From: Delphinapterus leucas
Taxonomy: Eukaryota; Chordata; Mammalia; Artiodactyla; Monodontidae
Assembly: GCF_002288925.2 (NCBI RefSeq)
Contig: NW_022098004.1
Coordinates: 12,351,347 to 12,415,346 of the forward strand
Direction of reading: 5' to 3'
Length of the DNA: 64,000 nt
This document shows positions 1-10,706 of the stretch, one piece after another (positions within the stretch are counted from its first letter, which is position 1; each line of letters starts with the position of its first letter). The notes beneath the pieces were generated by a model. The model did not search any database. It saw only the letters and a program-made list of their open reading frames with translations, and was not told the origin of the DNA. Both the position numbers and the translations under genes were made by a program.

Positions 1-1050
1 GATAGATTGAACCAATTTTATTTAAATCTTAATAGGATAGTCCAGTAGCCTTGAGGCTTTGGTGACGCCTTGGTAACTGGTAAGAGTTTCATGGACCCCA
101 CTTATAGTTAAAATTATTTGTATTATGACACAGTAAATAAGTGGATATAATTCTACATGTATAAATTGATCTTCAGAGAAAAATGGTTTTACTTTCCTTA
201 TCTTCCAGTACCATAGATATTTTTCTGCTTGATTTTACCTAGGGCTTTTCTTACTCATCTAATGCAGGATTTAGAATTTATCCCACTACTTTGGCTCCAA
301 GGAACTTTATTCACTCACTACCCAGCCACGTGCCTCAACACCCAGTCAGTGGTTAAGACTAATTAGATGCATTATGCTCTTCAGAGACACCGCCAGCTCT
401 TCCCTGACTTCCACTCCAAAGTCCCCAAGTCTATGAAATAAAGCTGTCTTGTAGTATAAGGGACCTCCTTCCAGAAGACATTTTTTATTTGATTGGATAA
501 GAGGTATGTGTGGGTAAGTCACGAAATGGCTATTCCAAGCTCTATTGGGAGACCAGCATCTGAAATGGTAGAAAGTACACAAGATTCAGCCAAGTAGAAA
601 ACTAGTTCTCTCTCTGGCAGATCGTTTTCAGCTTTCTTTGGAGTGTATCCGTTAGCAATGCAAACGTGGGGTTTGATAGCACAATAAACAAAACATTGAA
701 AACTTTAGATGGTACTTATGAAATTGACTCTAGTCAAGTAGACAGTGAAGCACATCCCTATTAGGCCAGAGGTAGTTATCCCTTTATTCTGAATTCAAAA
801 CCAGTTACTTTTAATGGTCCTGAATATGTCTCCAAATTTGCTTAGGACTGTTATCCCCGGAGAAAAGATAGGAGAATCTGATAGAAGGCAAGCCACTTGC
901 CTTAGTACTAGGTGGAGGTGGTAATGGTCAGGGAAACTGCTAACAGGCTGCAAAGGCATGGAGTCTCAGGAAAGACTGGCTTCGTGGTTTGGCAAATCCA
1001 AGGCATGAGATTTGGTGGTTTTGTTGTTTTGTCTTACTTTTTTGCTCTTT
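1..1050. other. No recognised feature
   Basis: AT-rich single-copy-looking sequence. No repeat family, splice-flanked exon or RNA gene is recognised. Open reading frames are short and have no recognisable protein similarity. Confidence 0.5.
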
Positions 1051-1060
1051 AAGAGTCTTT

Positions 1061-1083
1061 GGGCGGGAGCGGGGGGTGGGGGT
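1061..1083 (+). other. G-run cluster, potential G-quadruplex
   Basis: Four or more runs of at least three G (GGG, GGG, GGGGGG, GGGGG) separated by 1-3 bases lie between the left target duplication and the 5' end of the SINE. This meets the usual G4 sequence rule. Folding is inferred, not shown. Confidence 0.5.
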
Positions 1084-1437
1084 TACTTCCCTGGTGGCGC
1101 AGTAGTTAAGAATCCATCTGCCAGTGCAGGGGACACGGGTTCGAGCCCTGGTCTGGGAAGATCCCACATGCTGCGGAGCAACTAAGCCCGGGTGCCACAA
1201 CTACTGAGCCTGTGCTCTAGAGCCCGCAAGCCACAGTTACGGAGCCCGAGTGCCACAAGTATTGAAGCCCACGCGCGTAGAGCCTGTGCTCCACAACAAA
1301 GAGAAGCCACCAGAATGAGAAGACCATGCACCACAATGAAGAGCAGCCCCTGCTCGCAGCAACTAGAGAAAGCCCATGCGCAGCAATGAAGACCCAACTC
1401 AGCCAAAAATAAAAATAAAGAAATAAAATTTTTAAAA
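1081..1437 (+). mobile_element. CHR-type tRNA-Glu SINE, long form
   Basis: The head has the tRNA-derived part with A-box-like (ggtggcgcagtagtt) and B-box-like (ggttcgagccc) promoter motifs, followed by the tandem 'ccacaactactgagcc'-type body and an A-rich tail. Target-site duplications aagagtctttggg lie at 1051-1063 and 1438-1450. An 18-nt G-rich filler separates the left duplication from the SINE head. Confidence 0.92.
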
Positions 1438-1697
1438 AAGAGTCTTTGGGGGTAAAAATTAAATGCACGGACTAACTAAAACTTCAACGCTTGATTCACT
1501 ACACAGCATATCAGCCTCTGCAGAGCTTTGCTATTTTGGAGCCAGTGGTGTGAATGATTCCCTGTTAATAAGAATCTGGTTTTGGGTTTTTTTCCCTATT
1601 GGAGAAAAGGAGCTTGTATGCACGTTACCCTACCTCAGCAGTTCTCAAGCTTTATGTTCTCAGGACCTCTTAGCACTCTTCAAAATTATTGAGTGCT

Positions 1698-1942
1698 AGT
1701 GGGGGGCGGGGGATGAATTGGGAGATTGGAATTGACATATAAACACTGATGATACTATGTGTAAAATAGATAATTAATGAGAACCTACTGTATAACATAG
1801 GGAACTCTACTCAATGCTGTGTGATGACCTAAATGGGAAGGAAATCCAAAAAAGAGGGGATATATGTATACATATAGCTGATTCATTTTGCTGTGCAGTA
1901 GAAACTAACACAGCATTGTAAAGCAAAAAAAAAAAAATTTAC
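1698..1942 (+). mobile_element. L1 3' end, artiodactyl type, sense
   Basis: The G-rich start, the 'gaattgggagattggaattgacatat' theme, 'gagaacctactgtataacatagggaactctactcaat' and the A tail are those of the L1 3' UTR common in even-toed ungulates and whales. It is severely 5'-truncated. A possible diverged duplication (attattgagt / atttactgagt) flanks it. Confidence 0.8.
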
Positions 1943-2089
1943 TGAGTTGGTTATAACTGTCATTTGTAGTATAAAAGGTTAAAACTGAGAACAATTTTAA
2001 ATACTTATTAACTCATTTTCAAATAACAATAATGAACTCTGATACATGTTAACATAATATAAACAAGTAACTACATACTACTACTAAAA

Positions 2090-2400
2090 ATTGTTTTTAT
2101 CGTGGTAAAAGACATATAACATACTATTTTAACCTTATTTAACTGTACAGTTAAGTGGCACTAAGTACATTCACATTGTTAGGCAACTCTCACCATCATC
2201 CATCTCCTGAATTTTTCACCTTCCTATACTGAAACTCTGTCCCCGTTAAACACTAACTCCCCATTCCCCTCCCCAGGGGGCACTTACCAATATACTTTCT
2301 GACTCTGAATTTGACTATTCTAGGTACCTTGTATAAGTGGAATCAAACAGTATTTGTCTGCACCTAATGTATATGGGAATGCGTTTTTAAGGTTAACTTA
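2090..2400 (-). mobile_element. Old L1 (L1M-type) 3' UTR fragment, antisense
   Basis: Contains the widespread L1M 3' UTR pattern in antisense: 'tacagttaagtggcactaagtacattcacattgtt', 'catctcctgaatttttcacc' and 'ataagtggaatcaaacagtatttgtc'. Strongly diverged, hence old. Confidence 0.7.
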
Positions 2401-2424
2401 ATATATGTCTTGCAAACAGATTGT

Positions 2425-2822
2425 ATCTTCTTTTTTTTTCCCCCTGTGCTATACAGTAGGCCGTCACCAGCCATCTACTTTGTACACAGTAGTGTACGTA
2501 CATCAATCCCAATCTCCCAGTCCATCCCACCCACCCCCCTCCTTGGTGTTCATACGTTTGTTCTCTACATCTGTGTCTCTATTTCTGCTTTGCAAATAGG
2601 TTTGTCTGTACCATTTTTTTAAATTACACATATGTGTTAATATACGATATTTCTTTTTCTCTTTCTGACTTATTTTGCTCTGTATGACAGTCTCTCAGTT
2701 CATCCACGTCTCTGCAAACGGCACAATTTCGTTCCTTTTTATGGCTGAGTAATATTCCATTGTATATATGTACCACATCTTCTTTATCCCTTCCTCTGTT
2801 GATGGGCATTTAGGTTGCTTAA
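2425..2822 (-). mobile_element. L1 3' end, artiodactyl type, antisense
   Basis: Reverse complement of the L1 3' region. Recognisable parts are the pyrimidine tract at 2425, 'tacatcaatcccaatctcccagtccatccc', 'atggctgagtaatattccattgtatatatgtaccacatcttctttatcc' and 'tgatgggcatttaggttgctt'. It is 5'-truncated at about 2822. Confidence 0.85.
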
Positions 2823-2929
2823 TAAGTATATTTACCAACAGATTAGAGTCATGGTGTGATTTTCTCTCTTTAATGTCTGGTTTAATAGAGGATAGCTGGA
2901 TTCTCAGGTCTGCTGCTCCGTTCAGTCTT

Positions 2930-3259
2930 TTTTTTTTGGCTGTGTTGGGTCTTCATTGCTGCCCGCAGGCTTTCTCTAGTTGCAGCGAGTGGGGGCTACT
3001 CTTCGTTGCAGTTTGCTGGCTTCTCATTGCAGTGGCTTCTCTTGTTGCAGAGCACGGGCTCTAGGCACACAGGCTTCAGTCGTTGTGGCACGTGGGCTCA
3101 GTAGTTGTGGCTCACGGGCTCTAGAGCGCAGGCTCAGTAGTTGTGGCGCATGGGCTTCATTGCTCTGTGGCATGTGGGATCTTCCCGGACCAGGGCTCAA
3201 ACCCATGTCCCCTGTATTGGCGGGCGGATTCTAAACCACTGTCCCACCAGGGAAGCCCT
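2930..3259 (-). mobile_element. CHR-type tRNA-Glu SINE, long form, antisense
   Basis: Antisense copy beginning with the T tract and 'ggctgtgttgggtcttcattgctg' and ending 'ccaccagggaagccc'. Target-site duplications gttcagtct lie at 2921-2929 and 3260-3268. Confidence 0.92.
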
Positions 3260-3268
3260 GTTCAGTCT

Positions 3269-3640
3269 GTTTTAATATGTTATTTTGGTTGAATGATATG
3301 AAGAAAAGCCAGCCTCATACAGATACGTAGTTGGAAAAGGAAGGCGTATTTTAATAGCTGTTTAGATAATTTTGGATATCATTTTGTGGCACTACACCAA
3401 AATATGAATGATGGTAGTTTCTTTTCTTTAAGAAAGTTTATTACAACTTTTTTTTTGTTATAGCAAAACTGAAGAGTCTAAATACCAATCAATATGTGAC
3501 TAATGAAATATAGTATATCTACACAATAGAATATAATGCAGCTATTAAACACTGAGATCAGTATGTACTTATGGGGAAAGCCTCTGAAGTACATAATTTA
3601 AAAAAATACAGGAGACTAGAAGTAGCAGTTTAATGAGAGG
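3269..3640. other. No recognised feature
   Basis: AT-rich intron sequence. Some stretches (3470-3600, 'aatatagtatatctacacaatagaatataatgcagctatta') look like an old, diverged LINE remnant, too weak to name. Confidence 0.4.
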
Positions 3641-3770
3641 TTAAGCCAGCAGGAGCCTAGCTTCTTGGCTTCAAAGTCCCGATCTGCTACTTCCTAATTA
3701 TAGAATACTGAGAAGTGTCTTAATTTCTCTGTGCCTCTCCTATTATGCTTTGGATGAACTCTCTAGCTGA
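3640..3770 (-). mobile_element. MIR fragment, antisense
   Basis: 'cttcttggcttcaaagtcccgatctgctacttcctaatt' followed by 'ttaatttctctgtgcctctcc' matches the antisense MIR core ('...tcaaatcctggctctgccacttac...cttaacctctctgtgcctc'). Confidence 0.55.
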
Positions 3771-3779
3771 GCCTTATTT

Positions 3780-4785
3780 TTCTGAGATCTTTAACTCTAA
3801 ATAATGGTCTCAATTCAGTAATTTAAAATGTCCAGAACTCCCACATTCCCAGTACCTACAACAAAAGGAAGAGGGAGAGAAGGTTCTTTTGCCTTTGGTA
3901 ACTAGGACATCATTGGCGACCTCCACCAGGTGGTTTCAGAGGAGGAGTAAGCCAGAGCCCAAATGGCAGTGGGAGAAGGAAGGAGTGAGGGCTGTGGAAG
4001 GGGTAGAGCAAGTGAGGTCAGACTTTTGGAGCAGCTACAGAGTTTCAGCTAAAATAGAGGAAAGAGGTGTATTTAAACAAGTGACGTTGCTGAGGAGGTG
4101 GGAAAAGATGGATGGAATTCTCAGCTGAGGGGCGTGCATTAGTTTTGGAATAGAAGCTACGAGAATACACACTTAGAGCCTCCACGTAGGGAAATGACCT
4201 GGAAGTTAAAAGGGTTCCTGCTTGATAGCTCCTATTTACTCCCTACAGGAAAGAGGAGGTGATGTTAGGGACTCAAGGAGTGTGGTGGTGGTTGGGATGG
4301 TATCTGGGAAATGGGAAAGGGGAGCTTCCTAGACAGTCACTCCCTAGGATTTCTGAGCACCTTTAAGAGCAAGCAGGTCTGAGTTTGGAAATGATAGGTT
4401 TGTGGGATCTGTGTAGCTCTGTGATTTTCCCTGGAAGCATTAGAAGCAGGGTTGCAGGCATAGAGCATGCCTTCAGGGACATGCTGCAGGCTGTCTCAGA
4501 GGAACTACAACACCAAAAGGGCCAAAGACAACATCAGCCCTTCCTCCTTATTTTGCTGCAGGCATGCTTCATTAGGCAGCACAATCCATCAAATAAAGAG
4601 AATATTTTATATAACTCCCCTCTTGAAAAAGCAGCGCCTTGATTTCCCTGTTTAAAAACGTAATACTAAACACATCAACTAGCTTAACAAAACACAGCCA
4701 CTGTGGGTGGCTTTATGCATTAGCACCTAATTCATCAGCACACCAAATTCAAACACTTGAGTGTCTTTATTTAATACATGAAGTT
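3780..4785. other. No recognised feature
   Basis: Unique-looking intron sequence, purine-rich between 3850 and 4360. No repeat family or coding signal recognised. Confidence 0.45.
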
Positions 4786-4804
4786 CTCCAGTGGTAGTTT
4801 CTTA

Positions 4805-5508
4805 TTTTTTTCCTAAGGTTGATTTGTTTGTTTTGTTTTCTTAATTTATTTTTTTGGCTGTGCTCGGTCTTCATTGCTGAGCGCAGGCTTTCTCTAGTTG
4901 CAGCGAGCAGGGGCTACTCTTCGTTGAGGTGCACGAGCATCTCATTGTGGTGACTTCTCTTGTGCAGCATGGGCTCTAGGCGCACGGGCTTCAGTAGTTG
5001 CATCATGCGGGCTCTAGAGTGCGGGCTCAGTAGTTGTGGCGCACGGGCTTAGTTGCTCCGCAGCATGTGGGATCTTCCCAGACCAGGGCTCAAACCCGTG
5101 TCCCCTGCATTGGCAGGTAGACTTTTTTTTTTTTTAATTTATTTTCAACCGCGTTGGGTCTTCGTTGCTGTGTGCAGGCTTTCTCTAGTTGCAGTGAGTG
5201 GGGGCTACTCTTCATTGCAGTGCACGGGATTCTCATTGCGGTGGCTTCTCTTGTTGCGGAGCACAGGCTCCAAGCACGTGGGCTTCAGTAGTTGTGGCAC
5301 GCGGGCTCAGTAGTTGTGGCACACAGGCTCTAGAGCACAGGCTCAGTAGTTTTGGCGCACGGGTTTAGTTGCTCCATGGCACATGGGATCTTCCCAGACC
5401 AGGGCTCAAACCCATGTCCCGTGCACTGGCAGGCAGATTCTTCACCACTGTGCCACCAGAGAAGTCCTGGCAGGCGGATTTTTAACCACTGGACCACCAG
5501 GGAAGTCC
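4805..5508 (-). mobile_element. CHR-type SINE, antisense, split by a second SINE
   Basis: The outer SINE runs from its T-rich tail near 4805 through 'ggctgtgctcggtcttcattgctg' to about 5117. It resumes at about 5469 ('ggcaggcggatttttaaccactggaccaccagggaagtccc'). Target-site duplications of 19 bp (ctccagtggtagtttctta at 4786-4804; ctccaatggtagtatctta at 5509-5527) differ at two positions. The interruption is the inner SINE listed next. Confidence 0.9.
5121..5467 (-). mobile_element. CHR-type SINE inserted inside another CHR SINE
   Basis: A complete second antisense SINE lies within the outer one, from the T tract at 5121 to 'ccaccagagaagtcc'. Its duplication is the outer SINE's own tggcagg sequence, present on both sides (about 5111 and 5468). 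Same orientation as its host, so this is the younger insertion. Confidence 0.88.
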
Positions 5509-5527
5509 CTCCAATGGTAGTATCTTA

Positions 5528-6163
5528 AACTTTAATTGCAATGTGGAATCTGAAAACTGATCAGATTTTGTACTATTACATTAAAATCTTTGGTCTTGCA
5601 TTTTGAATGAATTTCTTTTTTTTACCAATATGCATGATTTGTAATACCATGCATTAGTTATTTGGAAAATACTAGTTCACTGGGTTGTACAGTTCTAATG
5701 TTGACTGATTTCATTAACAAGTTATATTCATTAGTATCACCACCAATCTCATCAGAAAGTCTTTAAGTACCGGGAAGCTGTCCAGCTAACAGTGGTAGAT
5801 ACAAGTTTTCCAGAATTTTAAAGCTCAAAATTATCATTGGCAGCAAATACTGTCAGTTGTTCTCCTTCAAATGACAGACTTCTTTCATTTCTCGGAAATG
5901 AGACGATGTCTGCCAAGTACCCAAGTATGAATACCATAGTTTATCTGGGAAAGCAGATTTAGCTTGCAACTCAGTTGCACAAATGCTTTTCCTGGAGACC
6001 ACCACTCTTGGCAGGAGAGCTTTATGCTTACTTCCCATTTCATAAAATAGAATATGAAAAGATATCTATTTAAGAATTAAGATTTAATAAATTAACCTCA
6101 TTTTTAATAAAATTGTATTTCATTACAAATACAATTATAAATATGGTATATAGAATATTTACT
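5528..6163. other. No recognised feature
   Basis: AT-rich unique-looking intron sequence with no named repeat and no coding signal. Confidence 0.45.
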
Positions 6164-6177
6164 TCACTTAATTTTTA

Positions 6178-6591
6178 TTTATTTATTTATTTTTGGCTGC
6201 ATTGGATCTTTGTTCCTACACATGGGCTTTCTCTAGTTGCAGCAAGCAGGGGCTACTCTTTGTTGCGGTGCGTGGGCTTCTCATTGCAGTGGCTTCTCTT
6301 GTTGCAGAACACGGGTTCTAGACACGTGAGCTTCAGTAGTTGCAGGACATGGGCTCAGTAGTTGTGGCACGTGGGCCCTAGAGCACACGGGCTTCAGTAG
6401 TTGTGGCGCAAGGGATCTAGGGCGCATGGGCTTCAGTAGTTGTGGCTCGCAGGCTCTAGAGTTCAGGCTCAGTGTTGCGGCACACAGGCTTAGTTGCTCC
6501 GTGGATGTGGGATCTTCCTGGACCAGGGATCGAACCTGTGTCCCCTGCATTGGCAGGCGGATTCTTAACCACTGCGCCACCAAGGAAGTCC
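6178..6591 (-). mobile_element. CHR-type SINE, long form, antisense
   Basis: Starts with an ATTT-rich tail and 'ggctgcattggatctttgttcc', ends 'ccaccaaggaagtcc'. Target-site duplications tcacttaattttt lie at 6164-6176 and 6592-6604. The body contains extra 'gcttcagtagttgtggc' units, making it longer than most copies here. Confidence 0.9.
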
Positions 6592-6659
6592 TCACTTAAT
6601 TTTTTACTGCTTTGGGTTTTTTAATAAAAGCAAGGGTCTTATTTTAGAATAATTTTATA

Positions 6660-7130
6660 GTGAATAACCTGAATAGTTTATTTCAGACAAGTTGCTAAAA
6701 TGATAGAGTTCTCATGTATTTTTCATCCAGCTTCCCCTAATTTTAACATCTTACATGACCATGGAACATTTGTCAAAATTAAGATATCAACAGTGGGACA
6801 GAACTCTTAACCAAACCCTAAACTTTATTCCAGTTTTCCCTTGAGTGTCCTTTTGCTATTCCAGGATCCAATCCAGACTATCCCATTGCATTTAGGCAGC
6901 AATTTTTTAAATAATACTTTCTCCTTTTCTCTGCCACATTTAAGGAAATAAACGTAAGATTTATGGAAGAGTTGCAGAGATAGAACAGAGAATACCATGT
7001 ACCCTCCACCCAGGTTCCCCTAATGTGAACATCTTGCATAATGACAGTGCATTTGTCCAAAACTAGTAGACCAACAAGGCCGCCATGTTTTTATACCATC
7101 ATGGAGAACCTCCCCTGTAGATATGTCTTA
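6660..7130 (-). mobile_element. Old L1M-type fragments
   Basis: Contains 'cccctaattttaacatcttacatgaccatggaacatttgtcaaaattaagatatcaaca' and, again from about 6950, 'gttgcagagatagaacagagaataccatgtaccctccacccaggttcccctaatgtgaacatcttgcat'. Both are the same diverged L1M motif, so this stretch holds two overlapping or duplicated remnants. Orientation is inferred. Confidence 0.6.
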
Positions 7131-7179
7131 GATTTGGGGGGACCTCCACATCTGTGAGCTTCTCACTCTCATGATTTCA

Positions 7180-7280
7180 AGCTTGGAGTCAGGCAGACCA
7201 GGGCTTTGCACCCCACCACAGCCATGTCCTGGAGTGTGACCACCCTAATTTCAGCTTCCTCCTCCACAAATGGGCAAATG
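7180..7280 (-). mobile_element. MIR fragment, antisense
   Basis: 'cttggagtcaggcagaccagggctttgcacc' followed by 'cagcttcctcctccacaaatgggcaaatgg' resembles the antisense MIR core. Short and diverged. Confidence 0.45.
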
Positions 7281-7339
7281 GAGTGCTCGTGGCAGACTCT
7301 CAGCAAACTGCTGCTTTGTTCTTAAGTGAAACTGCCTTT

Positions 7340-7456
7340 TTTTTCTTTTCCTTCCTTCCTTCCTTCCTTCCTTCCTGCCTGCCTGCCTACCTTCCTTTCT
7401 TTTCTTCCTTTTCTTTCTTTTTGTTTTTCCTTTCTTTCTTTTTTTATTCTTTTTTT
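7340..7456. repeat. CCTT/CTTT-rich pyrimidine tract
   Basis: (CCTT)n and (CTGC)n runs degrade into CTTT-rich sequence and abut the T-rich 3' end of the antisense L1. It is probably the grown and mutated poly-A tail of that L1, perhaps together with a CCTT-rich target. A similar CCTT run occurs at the other end of the L1 (13955-14050). Confidence 0.8.
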
Positions 7457-7746
7457 TTGAATTTTATTTTATTTATTTTTTATACAGCAGGTTCTTATTA
7501 GTTATCTATTTTATACATATTAGTGTATACATGTCGATCCCAATCTCACAGTTCATCCCACCACCACTACCCCCCTCCCGGCGCTTTCCCCTCTTGGTGT
7601 CTATACGATTGTTCTCTACATCAGTGTCTCAATTTCTGCCCTGCAAACCGCTTTATCTGTACCATTTTTCTAGGTTCCACATATATACGTTAATATACGA
7701 TATTTGTTTTTCTCTTTCTGACTTACTTCACTCTGTATGACAGTCT

Positions 7747-7748
7747 CT
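7747..7748. other. Internal deletion junction in the L1
   Basis: The sequence passes directly from 'ctctgtatgacagtctctt' to 'ctttatccattcttctcttgatggg'. In related copies, such as 2670-2800 in this window, about 85-90 bp with 'tttatggctgagtaatattccattg' lies between these parts. This copy has lost it. Confidence 0.75.
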
Positions 7749-8014
7749 TCTTTATCCATTCTTCTCTTGATGGGCATTTAGGTTGCTTCCATGACCTGGC
7801 TATTTTAAATAGTGCTGCAATGAACATTGTGGTACATGACTCTTTGAATTATGGTTTTCTCAAGGGTATATGCCCAGTAGTGGGATTGCTGGGTCATATG
7901 GTAATTCTATTTTTAGTTTTTTAAGGAAACTCCATACTGTTCTCCATAGTGGCTGTATCAATTTACATTCCCACCAACAGTGCAAGAGGGTTCCCTTTTT
8001 GCCACACCCTCTCC

Positions 8015-8258
8015 AGCATTTGTTGTTTGTAGATATTCTGATGATGCCCATTCTAACTGGTGTGAGGTGATACCTCATTGTAGTTTTGATTAGCATTTCT
8101 CTAATAATTAGTGACATTCAGCAGCTTTTCATGTGCTTCTTGGCCATCTGTATGTCTTTTTTGGAGAAATGTCTATTTAGGTCTTCTGCCCATTTTCGGA
8201 TTGGTTTTTTTTTTTTTTTTGCGGTACGCGGGCCTCTCACTGTTGTGGCCTCTCCCAC
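8015..8258. repeat. Left copy of a 244-bp exact duplicate at the assembly gap
   Basis: Identical base for base to 8360-8603, including a 16-T homopolymer and the start of a SINE. It lies immediately left of the N run. This is best explained as the same genomic sequence placed twice at unmerged contig ends. Confidence 0.95.
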
Positions 8259-8259
8259 A

Positions 8260-8359
8260 NNNNNNNNNNNNNNNNNNNNNNNNNNNNNNNNNNNNNNNNN
8301 NNNNNNNNNNNNNNNNNNNNNNNNNNNNNNNNNNNNNNNNNNNNNNNNNNNNNNNNNNN
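8260..8359. other. Assembly gap of 100 N
   Basis: Exactly 100 N, the conventional placeholder for a gap of unknown size. Because identical sequence flanks it, the true gap is probably zero or negative (overlap). Confidence 0.98.
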
Positions 8360-8603
8360 AGCATTTGTTGTTTGTAGATATTCTGATGATGCCCATTCTA
8401 ACTGGTGTGAGGTGATACCTCATTGTAGTTTTGATTAGCATTTCTCTAATAATTAGTGACATTCAGCAGCTTTTCATGTGCTTCTTGGCCATCTGTATGT
8501 CTTTTTTGGAGAAATGTCTATTTAGGTCTTCTGCCCATTTTCGGATTGGTTTTTTTTTTTTTTTTGCGGTACGCGGGCCTCTCACTGTTGTGGCCTCTCC
8601 CAC
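8360..8603. repeat. Right copy of the 244-bp duplicate
   Basis: Same sequence as 8015-8258. Only this copy continues into the complete SINE and the rest of the L1, so it represents the contiguous locus. Confidence 0.95.
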
Positions 8604-8764
8604 TGCAGAGCACAGGCTCCAGACGCGGATGCGCAGGCTCAGCGGCCATGCCTCATGGGCCCAGCCGCTCTGCGGCATGTGGGATCTTCCCAGACCGGGC
8701 CACAAACCCGTGTCCCCTGTATCAGCAGGCGGACTCTCAACCACTGCGCCACCAGGGAAGCCCT
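8550..8764 (-). mobile_element. CHR-2-like SINE inside the L1, antisense
   Basis: T16 tail, then 'gcggtacgcgggcctctcactgttgtggcctctccc' and the tRNA-related end 'ccactgcgccaccagggaagccc'. This shorter, younger SINE type of about 200 bp interrupts L1 ORF2. Its first bases (tail and body start) also appear left of the assembly gap. Confidence 0.92.
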
Positions 8765-10568
8765 GTTTGTCTTTTTAATATTGAGCTGCATGAGCTGTTT
8801 ATATATCTTGGAGGTTAATCCTTTGTCCATTGATTCATTTGCAAATATTTTTCCCATTCTGAGGGTTGTCTTTCCGTCTTGTTTATGGTTTCCTTTGCTG
8901 TGCAAAAGCTTTGAAGTTTCATTAGGTCCCATTTGTTTATTTTTGTTTTTATTTCCATTTCTCTAGGAGGTGGGTCAAAAAGATCTTGCAGTGATTTATG
9001 TCAAAGAATGTTCTTCCTGTGTTTTTCTCTGAGAGTTTTACAGTGTCCGGTCTTACATTTAGGTCTCTAATCCATTTTGAGTTTATTTTTGTGTATGGTG
9101 TTAGGGAGTGTTCTAATTTCATTCTTTTACATGTAGCTGTCCAGTTTTCCCAGCACTACTTATTGAAGAGACTGTCTTTTCTCCATTGTATATCCTTGCC
9201 TCCTTTCTCATAGGTTAGTTGACCATACATGTGTGGGTTTATCTCTCAGTTTTCTATCCTGTTCCATTGATCTATATTTCTGTTTTTATGCCAGTCCTAT
9301 ATTGTCTTGATTACTGTAGCTTTGTAGTATAGTCTGAAGCCTGGGAGGCTGATTCCTCCAGCTCTGTTGTTTTCCTTCAATACTGCTTTGGCTATTCGGG
9401 GTCTTTTGTGTCTCCATACAAATTTTAAGATTTTTTGTTCTGGTTCTGTAAAAAATGCCACTGGTAATTTGATAGGGATTGCATTGAATCTGTAGATTGC
9501 TTTGGGTTGTATAGTCATCTTTAGAATATTGATTCTTCCAATCCAAGAACATGTTATATCTCTCCACCTTTTTGTGTCAGCTTTGATTTCTTTCATCAGT
9601 GTCATATAGTTTTCTGAGTACACGTCTTTTACCTCCTTAGGTAGGTTTATTCCTGGGTATTTTATTCTTTTTGTTGCAATGGTGAATGGGATTGTGTCCT
9701 TAATTTCTCTTTCTTATCTTTTGTTGTTAGCGTGTAGGAATGCAAGAGATTTCTGTGCATTAATTTTGTATCCTGTAACTTTATAAAATTCACTGATTAA
9801 CTCTAGTAGTTTCCTGGTGGCATCTTTAGGATTCTCTATGTATAGTATCATGTCATCTGCAAACAGTGACAGTTTTACTTCTTTTCCAGTTTGGATTCCC
9901 TTTATTTCTTTTTCTTCTCTGATTGCCATGGCTACGACTTACAAAACTATGTTGAATAATAGTGGCAAGAGTAGACATCCTTGTCTTGTTCCTGATCTTA
10001 GAAGAAATGCTTTCAGTTTTTCACCATTGAGAATGATGTTTGCTGTGGGTTTGTCGTATATGGCCTTTATTATGTTCAAGTAGGTTCCCTCTATTACCAC
10101 TTTCTGGAGAGTTTTTTTATCATAAATGGGTGTTGAATTTTGTCAGAAGCTTTTTCTGCATCTATTGAGATGATCCTGTGGTTTTCTTCTTCAATTTGTT
10201 AATATGGTGTATCACATTGATTGATTTGCATATATTGAAGAAACCTTGCATCCTTGGGATAAATCCCATTTGATCATAGTATATGATCCTTTTAATGTGT
10301 TGTTTGATTCTGTTTGCTAGTGTTTTGTTGAGGATTTTTGTATCTATATTCATCAGCGATATTGGTCTGTAATTTTCTTTTTTTGTTGTATCTTTGTCTT
10401 GTTTTGGTATCAGGGTGATGGTGGCCTTGTAATACGAGTTTGGGAGTGTTCTGTCCTCTGCAATTTTTTGGAAGAGTTTGAGAAGGATGGGTGTTAGCTT
10501 TTCTCTAAATGTTTGATAGAATTCACCTGTGAAGCCATCTGGTCCTGGACTTTTGTTTGTTGGAAGAT

Positions 10569-10706
10569 TTTTTTTTTTTTTGCACTAAGTGGGCCTCTCA
10601 TTGTTGTGGCCTCTCCCGCTGTGGAGCACAGGCTCCAGACGTGCAGCCTCAGTGGCCAGGGCTCATGGGCCCAGCCGCTCTGTGGCATGTGGGATCCTCC
10701 TGGACC
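10569..10706 (-). mobile_element. 5'-truncated CHR-2-like SINE inside the L1, antisense
   Basis: T tract plus 'gcactaagtgggcctctcattgttgtggcc' through 'gcatgtgggatcctcctggacc'. The tRNA-derived head is absent and L1 sequence ('tcaatttcattacttgtg') follows at once, so the SINE was 5'-truncated. Confidence 0.85.

Noticed and set aside
624..761. Open stretch with protein-like composition ending in a stop at 762
   Set aside because: About 46 codons with no recognised homologue, stops on both sides in the extended frame, and no splice signals. A very old pseudogene cannot be excluded.
4840..5508. Spaced similar units resembling a direct-repeat (CRISPR-like) array
   Set aside because: The repetition comes from the internal tandem body of two nested CHR SINEs; the host is a mammal.
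6281..6595. 104-codon open frame on the minus strand
   Set aside because: It is a translation of a CHR SINE. Similar frames with 'VAQWLR' or 'HVGSSQTR' style peptides recur at every SINE in the window.
8086..8966. Several overlapping open frames of 85-120 codons around the gap
   Set aside because: They run through L1, a SINE and the N gap, and some are duplicated only because of the assembly overlap.
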